Below, in pieces: positions 54,922 to 63,996 of a stretch of DNA of 64,000 nt. Made by a program: the position numbers and the translations under genes. The stretch lies in assembly GCA_029268515.1 (NCBI GenBank), contig JAQWNP010000006.1:558001-622000 (forward strand). Reading direction: 5' to 3'. Below the pieces are notes generated by a model. The model had not been told where the DNA came from. It did no database searches and worked only from the letters and a program-made list of their open reading frames with translations. The stretch comes from Phycisphaerales bacterium. Its GTDB lineage: Bacteria > Planctomycetota > Phycisphaerae > Phycisphaerales > SM1A02. Position 1 is the first letter of the stretch. Each line of letters begins with the position of its first letter.

Positions 54922-55488
54922 ATGAAGCTCTATACCAAGACGGGTGATGATGGTTCAACCGGCCTTTTCGGCGCTGGTCGCGTCGGAAAAGATGATCTTC
55001 GTGTCAGTGCTTACGGTACAGTCGATGAGCTTAATGCCTCTTTGGGTGTGGCACTCACGCTGGTGAGCGACACCGACCCTGCAGCTAGCTTGCGACCAAC
55101 TCTTGTGGCCATCCAAAGTCGACTATTTGATCTTGGTGCTGATCTTGCAACGCCGCTGAACTCGGCGCATGAAGATAAAGTTGCTCGTATCAATGAAGCA
55201 CATATTCAATGGCTAGAGAGCCAGATTGATGGCATCGATAGTGACAACGAACCCATGCAGAATTTTGTGATGCCCGGGGGTACGAAGTTGGCAGCCTCTC
55301 TCCATCTCTCCCGCACAATTGCTCGGCGCGCGGAGCGTCTGGTTGTGGCACTTCAACGGCAGGATTCCATTAATCCACTTACACTTATTTATCTGAACCG
55401 TGCCAGTGACTTGCTTTTTGCAATGGCTCGGGCTGCGAATCGGCTGCAGTGTGTTCCCGATGTGCCCTGGCTACCAGGTGGTAGCTAA
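54922..55488 (+). CDS. PduO-type cob(I)alamin adenosyltransferase
   Basis: A 188-residue trimeric helix-bundle enzyme that makes adenosylcobalamin from cob(I)alamin and ATP. The N-terminal TKTGDDGSTGLFGAGRVGKDD binds ATP; SAYGTVDELNASLG and the late SRTIARRAERLVVAL and YLNRASDLLFAMAR motifs are diagnostic. AAGGA is seven bases before the ATG at 54922; the longer frame (54838) overlaps mdh and lacks support. It implies use of adenosylcobalamin, matching the B12/MeaB fusion at 2644. Confidence 0.95.
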   Translation: MKLYTKTGDDGSTGLFGAGRVGKDDLRVSAYGTVDELNASLGVALTLVSDTDPAASLRPTLVAIQSRLFDLGADLATPLNSAHEDKVARINEAHIQWLESQIDGIDSDNEPMQNFVMPGGTKLAASLHLSRTIARRAERLVVALQRQDSINPLTLIYLNRASDLLFAMARAANRLQCVPDVPWLPGGS

Positions 55489-55582
55489 ACTGGATTTTGA
55501 AGGGCATTTGAGTCAAGTCGGATTTATCAGATTGGGAATCAGGTATCACTTGTATTCCCACAAATTGTCTTAGGAGAATGAC

Positions 55583-56596
55583 ATGGCTATTCGAGTTGCC
55601 ATTAACGGATTTGGTCGCATTGGACGTCTCTTTTATCGTAGTGCAATGCGACATGGTGGAATTCATGTTGTAGCGGTAAACGATCTCGTACCACCTGAGA
55701 GTCTTCAATACATGCTTGTCCACGACACCATGCATGGCCGATTCGAGTTGCCAGTTGATATGACGAGCAAAGGCTTCTCTTGCAATGGCCAAGAGACACT
55801 TTGTTTAAGCGAGCGAGAGCCCAATAAGCTTCCATGGAAGGAACTTGAGGTTGACTATGTTTTAGAATCTACAGGGCTATTCACTCGTGGTGAAATGGCA
55901 CAACTACATATCGAGGCCGGTGCTCGCCGTGTGTTGCTTTCAGCACCAACAAAAACGCCTGATATTGTGCCGACCTTTGTTTATAAAGTGAACCACGAGG
56001 CGTACAACCCTCGCAAGGACACGGTTATTTCGAATGCGTCCTGCACAACCAATTGCTTGGCGCCAGTAGCGAAGGTTATTCATGAGACATTTGGACTGGC
56101 AGAAGGGCTCATGACAACCTGCCATTCAGTTACCGCAACCCAACCGACGCAAGATGGCCCCTCTCATAAAGATCTTCGCGGGGGTCGCAATGGTTACATG
56201 AATATCATTCCAGCCTCGACTGGCGCTGCCAAGGCCGTGGCGATCTGCTTGCCAGAACTACAGGGCCGTTTAACAGGAATGTCATTGCGTGTGCCAACAG
56301 CAGATGTATCAGTGGTTGACCTGACCTTTAAGACAGAACAGGCCACAAGTCTGGCAGACATTAATGCCGCTATGAAGGCCGCATCTCTGGGAGCGATGGA
56401 AGGCGTGCTTGGTTATACCGAAGAACCAGTTGCGTCCAGCGACTTTGTGGGTGATACAAGAAGTAGCATCTTTGACGCAACCGCTGGCATTGAACTCAAT
56501 GATCGCTTCTTTAAGATTCTTAGTTGGTACGACAACGAGGTTGGTTATGCCACTCGATGTGTCGACATGTGTTGCATGATGGCAGCTTTAGACTAG
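55583..56596 (+). CDS. gap: glyceraldehyde-3-phosphate dehydrogenase, type I
   Basis: A 337-residue glycolytic enzyme. [12 protein letters not shown] loop, catalytic SNASCTTN (Cys154) and partner His ([10 protein letters not shown]), substrate loop [11 protein letters not shown], and late WYDNEVGYA. Asn33/Asp34-type cofactor region (VAVNDL) fits NAD. AGGAG lies seven bases before the ATG. It stands with tkt, mdh and fbp for central carbon metabolism. Confidence 0.97.
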   Translation: MAIRVAINGFGRIGRLFYRSAMRHGGIHVVAVNDLVPPESLQYMLVHDTMHGRFELPVDMTSKGFSCNGQETLCLSEREPNKLPWKELEVDYVLESTGLFTRGEMAQLHIEAGARRVLLSAPTKTPDIVPTFVYKVNHEAYNPRKDTVISNASCTTNCLAPVAKVIHETFGLAEGLMTTCHSVTATQPTQDGPSHKDLRGGRNGYMNIIPASTGAAKAVAICLPELQGRLTGMSLRVPTADVSVVDLTFKTEQATSLADINAAMKAASLGAMEGVLGYTEEPVASSDFVGDTRSSIFDATAGIELNDRFFKILSWYDNEVGYATRCVDMCCMMAALD

Positions 56597-56623
56597 CGTC
56601 CAGAGAGCGATCGCTCAGTGTGA

Positions 56624-57736
56624 TCAAAGATTCACAGGCATGATGACATAGGTGAATTCATTGCCAGTGCGAAGTACGCCAGGCTTGTTGGGTGCTTTGA
56701 GCTCAACTATGACCTGATCGGTGTCCACAACACGTAGTGCATCAGTGATGAAGCTCGGGTTAAACCCAATTTCAACTGGATCGCCTTCGTAAGCGATGGT
56801 GTTTAGCTGGACCTCCGCCTCACCCATTTCTGGTGCACGGCTACGAAGAGTGAGTGTGTCGCCTTCGAAATGCAATCGCACGCCACGAGATTCTTCGTTA
56901 GTGAGAAGTGCCGCACGTTTAATCGCGCTGAATAACAATGATTTATCAAACGTGACCCGCTTATCTTGCTCTTTCGGAATGACATCTTCGTATGGTGGGA
57001 ATGAGCCTTCCACGAGGTTACTCGTGAGCGTTGCAAATGATTCTTCGGCACCAATGCCAAAGATCACCTGACTCTCTTCAAGTGAAATTCGAATAATGGT
57101 GCCCTTTTCGGAGCCGACTAGCTTATTCAGTAAGGTTAGGGCCTTGCTCGGTACAATGCACTGTTGTTGACCACTGTCTCCATCACATTGACCGCGAGCA
57201 ATAGCTAAGCGGCGGCCATCTGTAGCCACAAGTTTAAGTTTTCCACCTTCGCGGTCAAAGAGTACGCCGTTGATGGCGTAACGACTATGTTCATTTGCAG
57301 CCGCAAAGATTGTGCGTGTAATCAGTGTCCGCAGTGACGCCCCATCAATCTGACAGTCGACTTTTTCAGCATCGAAGTTACGGACCTCAGGCGCCTCTTT
57401 GGGGTCTAAGCCAAACACCTTAAAATGCGAATCGCTGCCACGGATATGCATGGTGTTGCCATCGGTCTCAATCGTAATTGTGGGATCTTCACTGGCCCGG
57501 ACAATCTGAGCCAGTTTGTCAGCGGGTACGAGCGCTTCTCCAGGCTCATCGATTTGTACGTCATCCAGGCTCAGCCGTAGTCCAACTTCCAGATCTGTGG
57601 CAGCCAAGCAAAGGCGGCCATCGGCTGCGGCAAGTTTCATGCAATGTAGAACTGGCTGTGGCGTTCGAGTGGCCACAACGCTGCCAACCAGGGCCACAGC
57701 ATCTTCCAGAGCAGTGCGATCACAGATGACCTTCAT
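56624..57736 (-). CDS. dnaN: DNA polymerase III beta subunit (sliding clamp)
   Basis: A 370-residue clamp with three topologically repeated domains. MKVICDRTALEDAVALVG, YAINGVLFD, ATDGRRLAIA and the C-terminal YVIMPVNL are conserved. It is usually next to dnaA; here it lies between gap (convergent) and tkt (divergent), so the chromosomal origin is probably not adjacent. A TAGAAT (57754-57759) and GAGGA precede the ATG. Confidence 0.97.
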   Translation of the reverse strand: MKVICDRTALEDAVALVGSVVATRTPQPVLHCMKLAAADGRLCLAATDLEVGLRLSLDDVQIDEPGEALVPADKLAQIVRASEDPTITIETDGNTMHIRGSDSHFKVFGLDPKEAPEVRNFDAEKVDCQIDGASLRTLITRTIFAAANEHSRYAINGVLFDREGGKLKLVATDGRRLAIARGQCDGDSGQQQCIVPSKALTLLNKLVGSEKGTIIRISLEESQVIFGIGAEESFATLTSNLVEGSFPPYEDVIPKEQDKRVTFDKSLLFSAIKRAALLTNEESRGVRLHFEGDTLTLRSRAPEMGEAEVQLNTIAYEGDPVEIGFNPSFITDALRVVDTDQVIVELKAPNKPGVLRTGNEFTYVIMPVNL

Positions 57737-57863
57737 TTTGGATTCGTCCTCATATTCTAAGTCTTCTCAATAATGTCAGAGTCTACCACGCCCAGCCTCT
57801 AAAGCGGAGCCAGGATGGCAGTCGGGTGCTCATGAAGATCTAGATTGTGAACACTTTTTCCGA

Positions 57864-57920
57864 GGTTCCTGGGATGCAGGGGCGTTCTAGGCCATTGCAG
57901 GGGCTGGGGGTTCCTGGGAT
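57864..57920 (+). promoter_or_regulatory. 12-base direct repeats upstream of transketolase
   Basis: GGTTCCTGGGAT occurs at 57864-57875 and 57909-57920, start to start 45 bases, each near a GCAGGGGC (57876 and 57898 regions). The spacing could suit two regulator-binding sites for tkt or dnaN; purely suggestive. Confidence 0.35.
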
Positions 57921-57981
57921 ACTTCAGGCTTCGGATTGAATCCACCTGCATGTAGGCCCGCGTTGCTATTGAGAGGTTGCT

Positions 57982-59946
57982 ATGTCCTTTAAAACCGCTG
58001 TTGATTCCAAAGCCATTGAGCTCAATCACCTTGTTCTGGACATGTGCAGTGAAGCGGGAAGTGGTCATCCCACATCAGCGCTTAGCTTGGGCCACATTGT
58101 GACCACACTGCTCTATCACTCAATGCGATGGCTGCCAGACCATCCACGTTACCCAACGTCAGATCGGTTGGTACTTTCAGAAGGGCATGCAGTGCCCATT
58201 GTGTATGCCGCCTATGCGGATCTCGAGGGCGTTGTTGGTCGTGAGGGTGAGCATAAGAACCTCAACACCAATGATCTTTCAACATTAAGAGAAGCCAGCT
58301 CGCTACTTGATGGACACCCCAATCCAATGGAAGGGTTCCCCTTCTTTGATGCGGCGACCGGATCTTTGGGGCAAGGCCTTTCGGTTGCAGCTGGTCTTGG
58401 CCTGGCTGCAGCAGGTGATGACTTAGACAAGAAAATCTATTGCTTGATTGGCGATGGCGAGTCACGGGAAGGTCAGATTTGGGAAGCACTCGATTTTATT
58501 ATTGACCACAACCTGACAAATGTACTACCAATCTTTAATTGCAATGGTTACGGCCAAGCAGATGCAGTCAGTGATCAGCAATCTGCCGAGACGATGCAGA
58601 AGAAGCTCGAGGCTTTTGGTTGGGATGCAATCATCCTTGATGGACATGATGCCGATCAGATTCGTGATGCGATCGAAAAATTCCGTGATCAAAATGCAGA
58701 TGCTGCCCCGGTTGCAGTGGTGGCACAAACGATCAAGGGCTGGGGCATTCCATCTATCCAGGGGCAAGGTTGGCATGGCAAACCAGCTTCTGGCGAAGCA
58801 TTGGCTCAGGCCCATCAAGAGTTGAATGCCACGGCTCAAGAACTCGCGACCTCAGATGCGATGGATGAGCTCAGGATTTACCCACCAACAGAATGGTCAG
58901 AGTCGGCCACCCCAGAAAAGAAAGCGATGACCCTTGACCAGGCATTCGCAGCCTTTGATATGCAAAAAATCAAACGTGGTGGTCGTTTGGCCACGCGAAA
59001 GGCTTATGGACTGGCGCTGCGTTGCCTGGGCCAGGTCAACCCAAATGTGTTTGCACTCGATGCAGATGTTTCTAACTCAACGTTTGCCAATGGATTTGCA
59101 GATGACGAAGCGTTGTCAAGCCGTTTTGTTGAATGCAAAATTGCAGAGCAGAACATGATCTCTGTTGGCGCTGGTTTGTCGGCCGCGGGCAAGATTCCAT
59201 TCTGTTCGACCTTTGCAAAGTTTCTAACTCGTGCATATGACCAGATTGAAATGGGCCTCTACTCTGGAGCGCAGCTCAAGATCGTCGGAAGTCATGCAGG
59301 CATCTCTCTCGCCGCTGATGGTCCAAGCCAGATGTCACTGCCAGACATTGCTTGGTTCCGAAGCCTATCCCGCGCCAAGAATCATCAAGGGAATCCCGGC
59401 TGCTATGTCCTTCAGCCAGCTGATGCATATGCAGCTTATGCGCTCACTATGGAAATGGCTGATTACGACGGTTTGTGTTACATGCGGACTCATCGGCCCG
59501 ACGTTGAGTTCATCTATGATGAGAATACGAAGTTTGATCTTGGAGGCTTCGAAGTTCTTACGCACGGCCGTGATCTGTTGATTGCTTCAGCTGGATACAT
59601 GGTCCATGAATGCAATAAAGCCATTGATAGACTCGATAAACTTGGCATTGATGCCACGCTTGTTGATATGTATTCGCTTCCCTTTGATGAAGAATCGCTA
59701 CTTGATTTAGCAAACGACAACGGCGGTATGGTCATCACGGTGGAGGACAACTTTGGTGCTAGCATGGGATCAGCTATTGCTGATGCTTGCACTGAAAGCG
59801 GTGATGCCTTCACGATTCAGCAGATGTATGTGAAGCGTATTCCGAAGTCAGCACGTAGCGAGGACTCTATTCTTGGGCTTTGTGGTCTTGATGCAGTACA
59901 GATTGCTCAGTCGGCGGCAAGCATGCTCGGGGTTGTTGCCTCATAG
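57982..59946 (+). CDS. tkt: transketolase, animal-like type
   Basis: A 654-residue TPP enzyme of the pentose phosphate pathway. SEAGSGHPTSALSLGHI, GDGESREGQIWEA (TPP Mg site), GWHGKP, LATRKAYGLAL, AEQNMISVGAGL, FCSTFAKFLTRAYDQI and TVEDNFGASMGSA are present. These segments match the human-type transketolase (such as GDGELSEGSVWEA and CSTFAAFFTRAFDQI) much better than the E. coli TktA type. GAGAGG precedes the ATG. Confidence 0.95.
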   Translation: MSFKTAVDSKAIELNHLVLDMCSEAGSGHPTSALSLGHIVTTLLYHSMRWLPDHPRYPTSDRLVLSEGHAVPIVYAAYADLEGVVGREGEHKNLNTNDLSTLREASSLLDGHPNPMEGFPFFDAATGSLGQGLSVAAGLGLAAAGDDLDKKIYCLIGDGESREGQIWEALDFIIDHNLTNVLPIFNCNGYGQADAVSDQQSAETMQKKLEAFGWDAIILDGHDADQIRDAIEKFRDQNADAAPVAVVAQTIKGWGIPSIQGQGWHGKPASGEALAQAHQELNATAQELATSDAMDELRIYPPTEWSESATPEKKAMTLDQAFAAFDMQKIKRGGRLATRKAYGLALRCLGQVNPNVFALDADVSNSTFANGFADDEALSSRFVECKIAEQNMISVGAGLSAAGKIPFCSTFAKFLTRAYDQIEMGLYSGAQLKIVGSHAGISLAADGPSQMSLPDIAWFRSLSRAKNHQGNPGCYVLQPADAYAAYALTMEMADYDGLCYMRTHRPDVEFIYDENTKFDLGGFEVLTHGRDLLIASAGYMVHECNKAIDRLDKLGIDATLVDMYSLPFDEESLLDLANDNGGMVITVEDNFGASMGSAIADACTESGDAFTIQQMYVKRIPKSARSEDSILGLCGLDAVQIAQSAASMLGVVAS

Positions 59947-59953
59947 AAGAGAC

Positions 59954-60475
59954 TCAGCCGGCGGCTTCTTCAGGACCACCATCGCCACCAGATCGACGGC
60001 CCATTTGTTGGTCTAGGTGAAACAGGCCTGCCGGATCGGAAGCGATACGCTTTGCAAACGCAAGGTTCTCTCGAGCAGACTTTTCTTCAAGTACCTGCTC
60101 CTGAATAAACCAGTCAAAGGCTGTCCGAATGGCCATTGACTGTTCATCTTCTGCCATCTTGCAGACCTTATGAATATGCGCAGAGACGCCCTGCTCGCTC
60201 TTAAGAGCATTTTCAAAGACGTCAATCAGGTTGCTAAATTCAATACTGGGCGCGGACAATGGCTCAAATTGCACATCAAGATCCCAGTCGTTCATCCAGT
60301 GGTAGATCTTCATTCCATGAACATGCTCTTCTTCAGCTTGCATTTCAAGCCATGATGAGATGCCAGGCAGATCTTGTCGTTCACACCAGGCAGCCATGCC
60401 AAGGTATTTATAGAACGCCATGAATTCCATTTGAATTTGTTTATTAAGCGTGCCGACCAGTGTCTTCGAGGGCAT
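59954..60475 (-). CDS. bacterial non-haem ferritin
   Basis: A 173-residue iron-storage protein. Ferroxidase residues are in QIQMEFMAFYKYLGM, AEEEHVHGMKIYHW and the later EQVLEEKSAREN. A four-helix bundle with a Gly-rich tail. The ATG at 60475 is chosen because AAGGA lies seven bases upstream; the frame opens 12 residues earlier. Confidence 0.93.
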   Translation of the reverse strand: MPSKTLVGTLNKQIQMEFMAFYKYLGMAAWCERQDLPGISSWLEMQAEEEHVHGMKIYHWMNDWDLDVQFEPLSAPSIEFSNLIDVFENALKSEQGVSAHIHKVCKMAEDEQSMAIRTAFDWFIQEQVLEEKSARENLAFAKRIASDPAGLFHLDQQMGRRSGGDGGPEEAAG

Positions 60476-60588
60476 TGGTGTTCCTTTCAATGACACTTTT
60501 ATCATAGGCACATAGGCCTTGGCCTGCTCAATAAGTTGGACTTCGCACAGTCGTCGCGTTCGGGTGTGCTGTTCTGTTGGTGGTGGGC

Positions 60589-60594
60589 TACAAT
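60589..60594 (+). promoter_or_regulatory. -10-like TACAAT before nfo
   Basis: TACAAT nine bases before the ATG at 60604, with no Shine-Dalgarno site; a near-leaderless message is predicted. Confidence 0.4.
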
Positions 60595-60603
60595 CCCGGC
60601 CCC

Positions 60604-61539
60604 ATGCTTGGATCTCATCTCTCTATTGCTGGTGGTATGCACCTAGCGCTCGAGGCCGCCGTCGGACTAAAGCTCGAGTGCCTTCAGGTCTTTACAAAGA
60701 ATCAAAGGCAGTGGCGCGTTAAGCCACTCGAAGACACAGCTGTTAATCAGTGGAAGAATCAACTTAAGCAAATGAAATGGCTTAGCTCTGGCGGTTGTAC
60801 GCGGGTTGTCAGCCACAACAGTTACTTAATAAACCTTGCCTCCCCTGATCCAACAAACTGGCGTCGTGCGGTTGCCTTACAGCGTGTCGAAATGGAACGG
60901 TGTGAATCACTCTTGATTCCTTTTCTTGTGGCTCATCCAGGCGCGCATCTGGGCGAGAGTTTGGCGCCTGGAAAACCACATCAACTTGGTAGAAAACCAA
61001 ACAAAGACGAGCAAGCTGGACTCAAGCGAATCGTCCGCGCACTCGACCAATTACACAAAGAGCTCCCTGGTTATCAGGTACGAACGTGCCTTGAAACCAC
61101 CGTTGGATCTGGCACAAATTTGGGTTACGATTTTGGGCATTTGGCTTGGATTCGCAGTGAGGTGAAAGAACCTGATCGTTTGGGTTTTTGTTTCGATACC
61201 TGCCACGTTACGGCAGCCGGCTATGACATGAGTACTGATTCCAAAGCCAAGGCGGTGCTTCAAGAGTTTGATGCTGGCCCAGGATTAGATCATCTTTTGG
61301 TCGCGCATCTCAATGACTCGATTGGATCCATTGGGTCACGTAAAGACCGCCACGCTCATATTGGCGACGGTACATGTGGTGAATCAGCTTTTCGGGTCAT
61401 TTTGCAGCATCCTCACCTCAAGGCCCGCCCGATGATCCTCGAAACACCAAAAGGTGACACACCGAAGGGCACTGCATGGGATACGATCAACATTCGTCGA
61501 CTAAGACGACTGTCGGCAAGCACCCCTAAAAGCCGATAA
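60604..61539 (+). CDS. nfo: endonuclease IV (AP endonuclease)
   Basis: A 311-residue TIM-barrel zinc enzyme that cuts DNA 5' of abasic sites in base-excision repair. MLGSHLSIAGGM, SHNSYLINLASP, HPGAHLG, ETTVGSGTNLG, FCFDTCHVTAAGYD, HLNDS and HIGDGTCGE carry the expected metal ligands. The frame opens at a GTG (60577), but family members start right before GSH, and the TACAAT box is between, so 60604 is preferred. Confidence 0.95.
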   Translation: MLGSHLSIAGGMHLALEAAVGLKLECLQVFTKNQRQWRVKPLEDTAVNQWKNQLKQMKWLSSGGCTRVVSHNSYLINLASPDPTNWRRAVALQRVEMERCESLLIPFLVAHPGAHLGESLAPGKPHQLGRKPNKDEQAGLKRIVRALDQLHKELPGYQVRTCLETTVGSGTNLGYDFGHLAWIRSEVKEPDRLGFCFDTCHVTAAGYDMSTDSKAKAVLQEFDAGPGLDHLLVAHLNDSIGSIGSRKDRHAHIGDGTCGESAFRVILQHPHLKARPMILETPKGDTPKGTAWDTINIRRLRRLSASTPKSR

Positions 61540-61614
61540 GACCCATCAAGAGGCCCCGTTCTTACCTTCTTCCATTCGCTCTGGCATCAAATGACGACTG
61601 AGCATTGAGTAACT

Positions 61615-62613
61615 ATGAAACAGACTCTAAGTCTACTTTTGATTGCTTCCATGGCTCTATTGCTTTGTTCTTGCGATCTCCTGAAACCCTTGACCAATAC
61701 TTCATTGGTCCAAACAACGCCATCGAGTGAAGAGCAACTTGCTTTACTTGATCAGGCCGACGAGGCATCAGCCACCGGAAATTACAACGAGGCACTTCAG
61801 CTTTTCCATCAAGTGTTGCAACAGAATCCGAGTGCAACTGAGGCTTATATTGGGATTGGCGATGTCTACCTCGATCAACAGGACTATGTAAAGGCCGAGC
61901 CGGTTTTTGCAAGGGCAGCTCGCCTCGAACCAGATAATTTTTCAGCGCAATATGGACACGGCGTTGCACTGCAGATGCTTGATCGACTTGTTGATGCTGT
62001 CCGCGCATTTCATAGAGCGTTGACCATTAATCCTTCATCACCAGAGGCCAATCTCCAACTGGGCACGGTGTATCTGCAACAACGCGATTCAAAAAGTGCA
62101 TTGAACTTCCTCGCCCGAGCCGTGGAATTGGATCCGAGTTCAGGGCCTGCTCATCTCAATTATGCAGCAGCACTACAAGAGCTTGGTTCACCAGAGAGAG
62201 CGATCGAACAGTATCGAGCAGCGGCAGAATTGATGGAGCCGAGTCCAGAGTTATTGATGAATTTGGTGACCCTACTCGCGGAAGAAAAAAGGTATCGCGA
62301 AGCAGTCAATGCAGCTCAAACACTGGTGCGGCTTGATCCCACTGCAGTGACCTATGAGCGACTTGGATGGGCGTACTTCCGACTTGGGGAATATCAGAAT
62401 TCTGAGATGGCCTATCAAGAGGCAGTCACCCTAGATCCTAGTAATTACAAAGCGCTCAATGGCGTTGGTGTGAATTCGTTGAATCATTGGCTCCGCACCG
62501 ATCGCATCAGTCATGAGGCCTTTCTCAAGGCCCAGGAGGCCTTCAGGAAGTCACTCCGGGTCAACAAGAATCAGCCGAAGGTTGTACAGCTCATGATGAA
62601 GTACGGTCTCTAG
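61615..62613 (+). CDS. TPR-repeat lipoprotein
   Basis: A 332-residue protein with a lipoprotein signal (LLLCSC, Cys20). Residues 40-330 contain about seven tetratricopeptide repeats with the typical A/G-Y and P spacing (for example ATGNYNEALQLFHQVLQQNP and LGEYQNSEMAYQEAVTLDP). It probably scaffolds an envelope complex. No clear Shine-Dalgarno site. Confidence 0.88.
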   Translation: MKQTLSLLLIASMALLLCSCDLLKPLTNTSLVQTTPSSEEQLALLDQADEASATGNYNEALQLFHQVLQQNPSATEAYIGIGDVYLDQQDYVKAEPVFARAARLEPDNFSAQYGHGVALQMLDRLVDAVRAFHRALTINPSSPEANLQLGTVYLQQRDSKSALNFLARAVELDPSSGPAHLNYAAALQELGSPERAIEQYRAAAELMEPSPELLMNLVTLLAEEKRYREAVNAAQTLVRLDPTAVTYERLGWAYFRLGEYQNSEMAYQEAVTLDPSNYKALNGVGVNSLNHWLRTDRISHEAFLKAQEAFRKSLRVNKNQPKVVQLMMKYGL

Positions 62614-62641
62614 TCTCTCAGCAGACCCAGCGACACGATCG

Positions 62642-62647
62642 TATGAT
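62642..62647 (+). promoter_or_regulatory. -10-like TATGAT before queF
   Basis: TATGAT nine bases before the queF ATG at 62657 and no Shine-Dalgarno site; another near-leaderless candidate. Confidence 0.35.
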
Positions 62648-62656
62648 GCGTCAACT

Positions 62657-63025
62657 ATGCCGGAATCATCACTTCTAGAGACATTTTCGAATCCCGCGCA
62701 ACAGGCTTATGTGATTGAGCACGTTTCCGACGAGTTCACGTCGGTTTGTCCTATGACCGGCCATCCTGACTTTGCATCAGTCATCTTGCGTTACAGCCCA
62801 GGCAAGACCTGTGTCGAACTCAAGAGTCTTAAACTCTATTACCAGTCCTTCCGGAATGAGGGTATCTACTACGAAGCGGTGACCAATTTGATCAGAGATG
62901 ATCTGACCAAGTTAATGAATCCAACATGGCTTCAGCTCATAACGCAATGGCGGGGCCGCGGTGGTATTCGTTCCTGCATCACAGCAACGACTGGTGATGT
63001 GCCTGAGGCGTGGCAGCGTGACTAG
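62657..63025 (+). CDS. queF: preQ0 reductase (NADPH-dependent 7-cyano-7-deazaguanine reductase)
   Basis: A 122-residue enzyme reducing preQ0 to preQ1 in queuosine synthesis. Catalytic Cys31 and Asp38 lie in FTSVCPMTGHPDF; substrate residues in ELKSLKLYYQSFRNEGIYYE are conserved. It is at the short end for the unimodular type but the core is complete. Its last bases overlap rdgB. Confidence 0.95.
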   Translation: MPESSLLETFSNPAQQAYVIEHVSDEFTSVCPMTGHPDFASVILRYSPGKTCVELKSLKLYYQSFRNEGIYYEAVTNLIRDDLTKLMNPTWLQLITQWRGRGGIRSCITATTGDVPEAWQRD

Positions 63026-63662
63026 TCCAGTTGTTGAATTGCTATTAGCAACCTCGAATCCCCATAAGGTTAAAGAAGCAACTGCCATACTTGAGCCCTT
63101 GGGAATTAAGATCCTCGAGCTTAGTGGTATTGATGCAGCGCTGCCTGAGCCAGTTGAAGATCAAGACACATTTGCTGGCAATGCAAGAATCAAAGCAATT
63201 TATTACGCACAGCAAACTGGTCGCCCTTGTCTCGCTGATGACTCGGGCCTTGAAGTTGATGTGCTTAATGGTCGTCCAGGCGTCTACTCTGCAAGGTATG
63301 CAGGCATTGGAGAGACACGCCAGGAGCGTGATGAAGCGAATAATCAAAAACTCATCGGAGAGATCGTGGCACTTCAGCAACCAAGCCCATCAGCTCGGTT
63401 TGTTTGTTGTCTCTGCCTGGCACAACCAGATGGTCGCGTCATTGCTGAGACAAGGGGTCATTTTGAGGGTGTTCTCACCACAACACCGAAGGGCGACAAC
63501 GGATTTGGTTACGATCCACTGCTTTATTTACCCGATGTTGATTGCACCAGTGCCCAATTAGAGGCTGAAGTAAAAAACAATCGTTCACACCGTGGTCAAG
63601 CGCTGCGTCTTCTGGCCCAGCAGTTGCCTTCTCTTATCGCATCAGAATTGCTCAGTAGCTAA
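63018..63662 (+). CDS. rdgB: XTP/dITP diphosphatase (RdgB/HAM1)
   Basis: A 214-residue house-cleaning enzyme removing non-canonical purine nucleotides. ATSNPHKVKE, the DDSGLEVDVLNGRPGVYSARYAG block, TPKGDNGFGYDPLLYLPD and NNRSHRGQAL are diagnostic. The GTG at 63018 has GAGG nine bases upstream and overlaps queF by eight bases; the frame is open from 62961 without support. Confidence 0.95.
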   Translation: MTSPVVELLLATSNPHKVKEATAILEPLGIKILELSGIDAALPEPVEDQDTFAGNARIKAIYYAQQTGRPCLADDSGLEVDVLNGRPGVYSARYAGIGETRQERDEANNQKLIGEIVALQQPSPSARFVCCLCLAQPDGRVIAETRGHFEGVLTTTPKGDNGFGYDPLLYLPDVDCTSAQLEAEVKNNRSHRGQALRLLAQQLPSLIASELLSS

Positions 63663-63672
63663 GGGATTAAGA

Positions 63673-63996
63673 ATGCCTTTGCCTTTTATGATCTGGGTGA
63701 TCGGGGGTGTTTTGTTGGGGTTGTTTACCGCTGTGGCGGTGGTGCGAGCCTTTCGCCGAAGCCATCAACACATTGTGTGTCAAGCGTGTAGCCATCTGCT
63801 CAGTGGTTTGTCGCCAGAGGTCAAGCAATGTCCCGAGTGTGGAGCGCTCTTTACTCAATATCCCAAGGTCATGCCCGGACAGCGATATATCGATCGGCAT
63901 TGGGCGAGAATTGCTGTGGTCGCGCTGGTGATTGAGGTGGTTTGCTTCTTAATTCCCGGATCAGTCTTACTGATCTATTACGTTTTGTCGCCGTAG
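63673..63996 (+). CDS. zinc-ribbon membrane protein of planctomycete type
   Basis: A 107-residue protein: a membrane helix near 5-25, a zinc ribbon C-x2-C ... GL ... CPEC (CQACSHLLSGLSPEVKQCPECG, about 34-55) and a second helix near 80-103. This ribbon arrangement in small membrane proteins is very common in Planctomycetota. AAGGGA lies before the ATG at 63673. Function unknown. Confidence 0.75.
   Translation: MPLPFMIWVIGGVLLGLFTAVAVVRAFRRSHQHIVCQACSHLLSGLSPEVKQCPECGALFTQYPKVMPGQRYIDRHWARIAVVALVIEVVCFLIPGSVLLIYYVLSP

Noticed and set aside
56624-57981. Chromosome origin near dnaN
   Set aside because: No dnaA, no cluster of DnaA-box-like sequences noticed; neighbours are metabolic genes.
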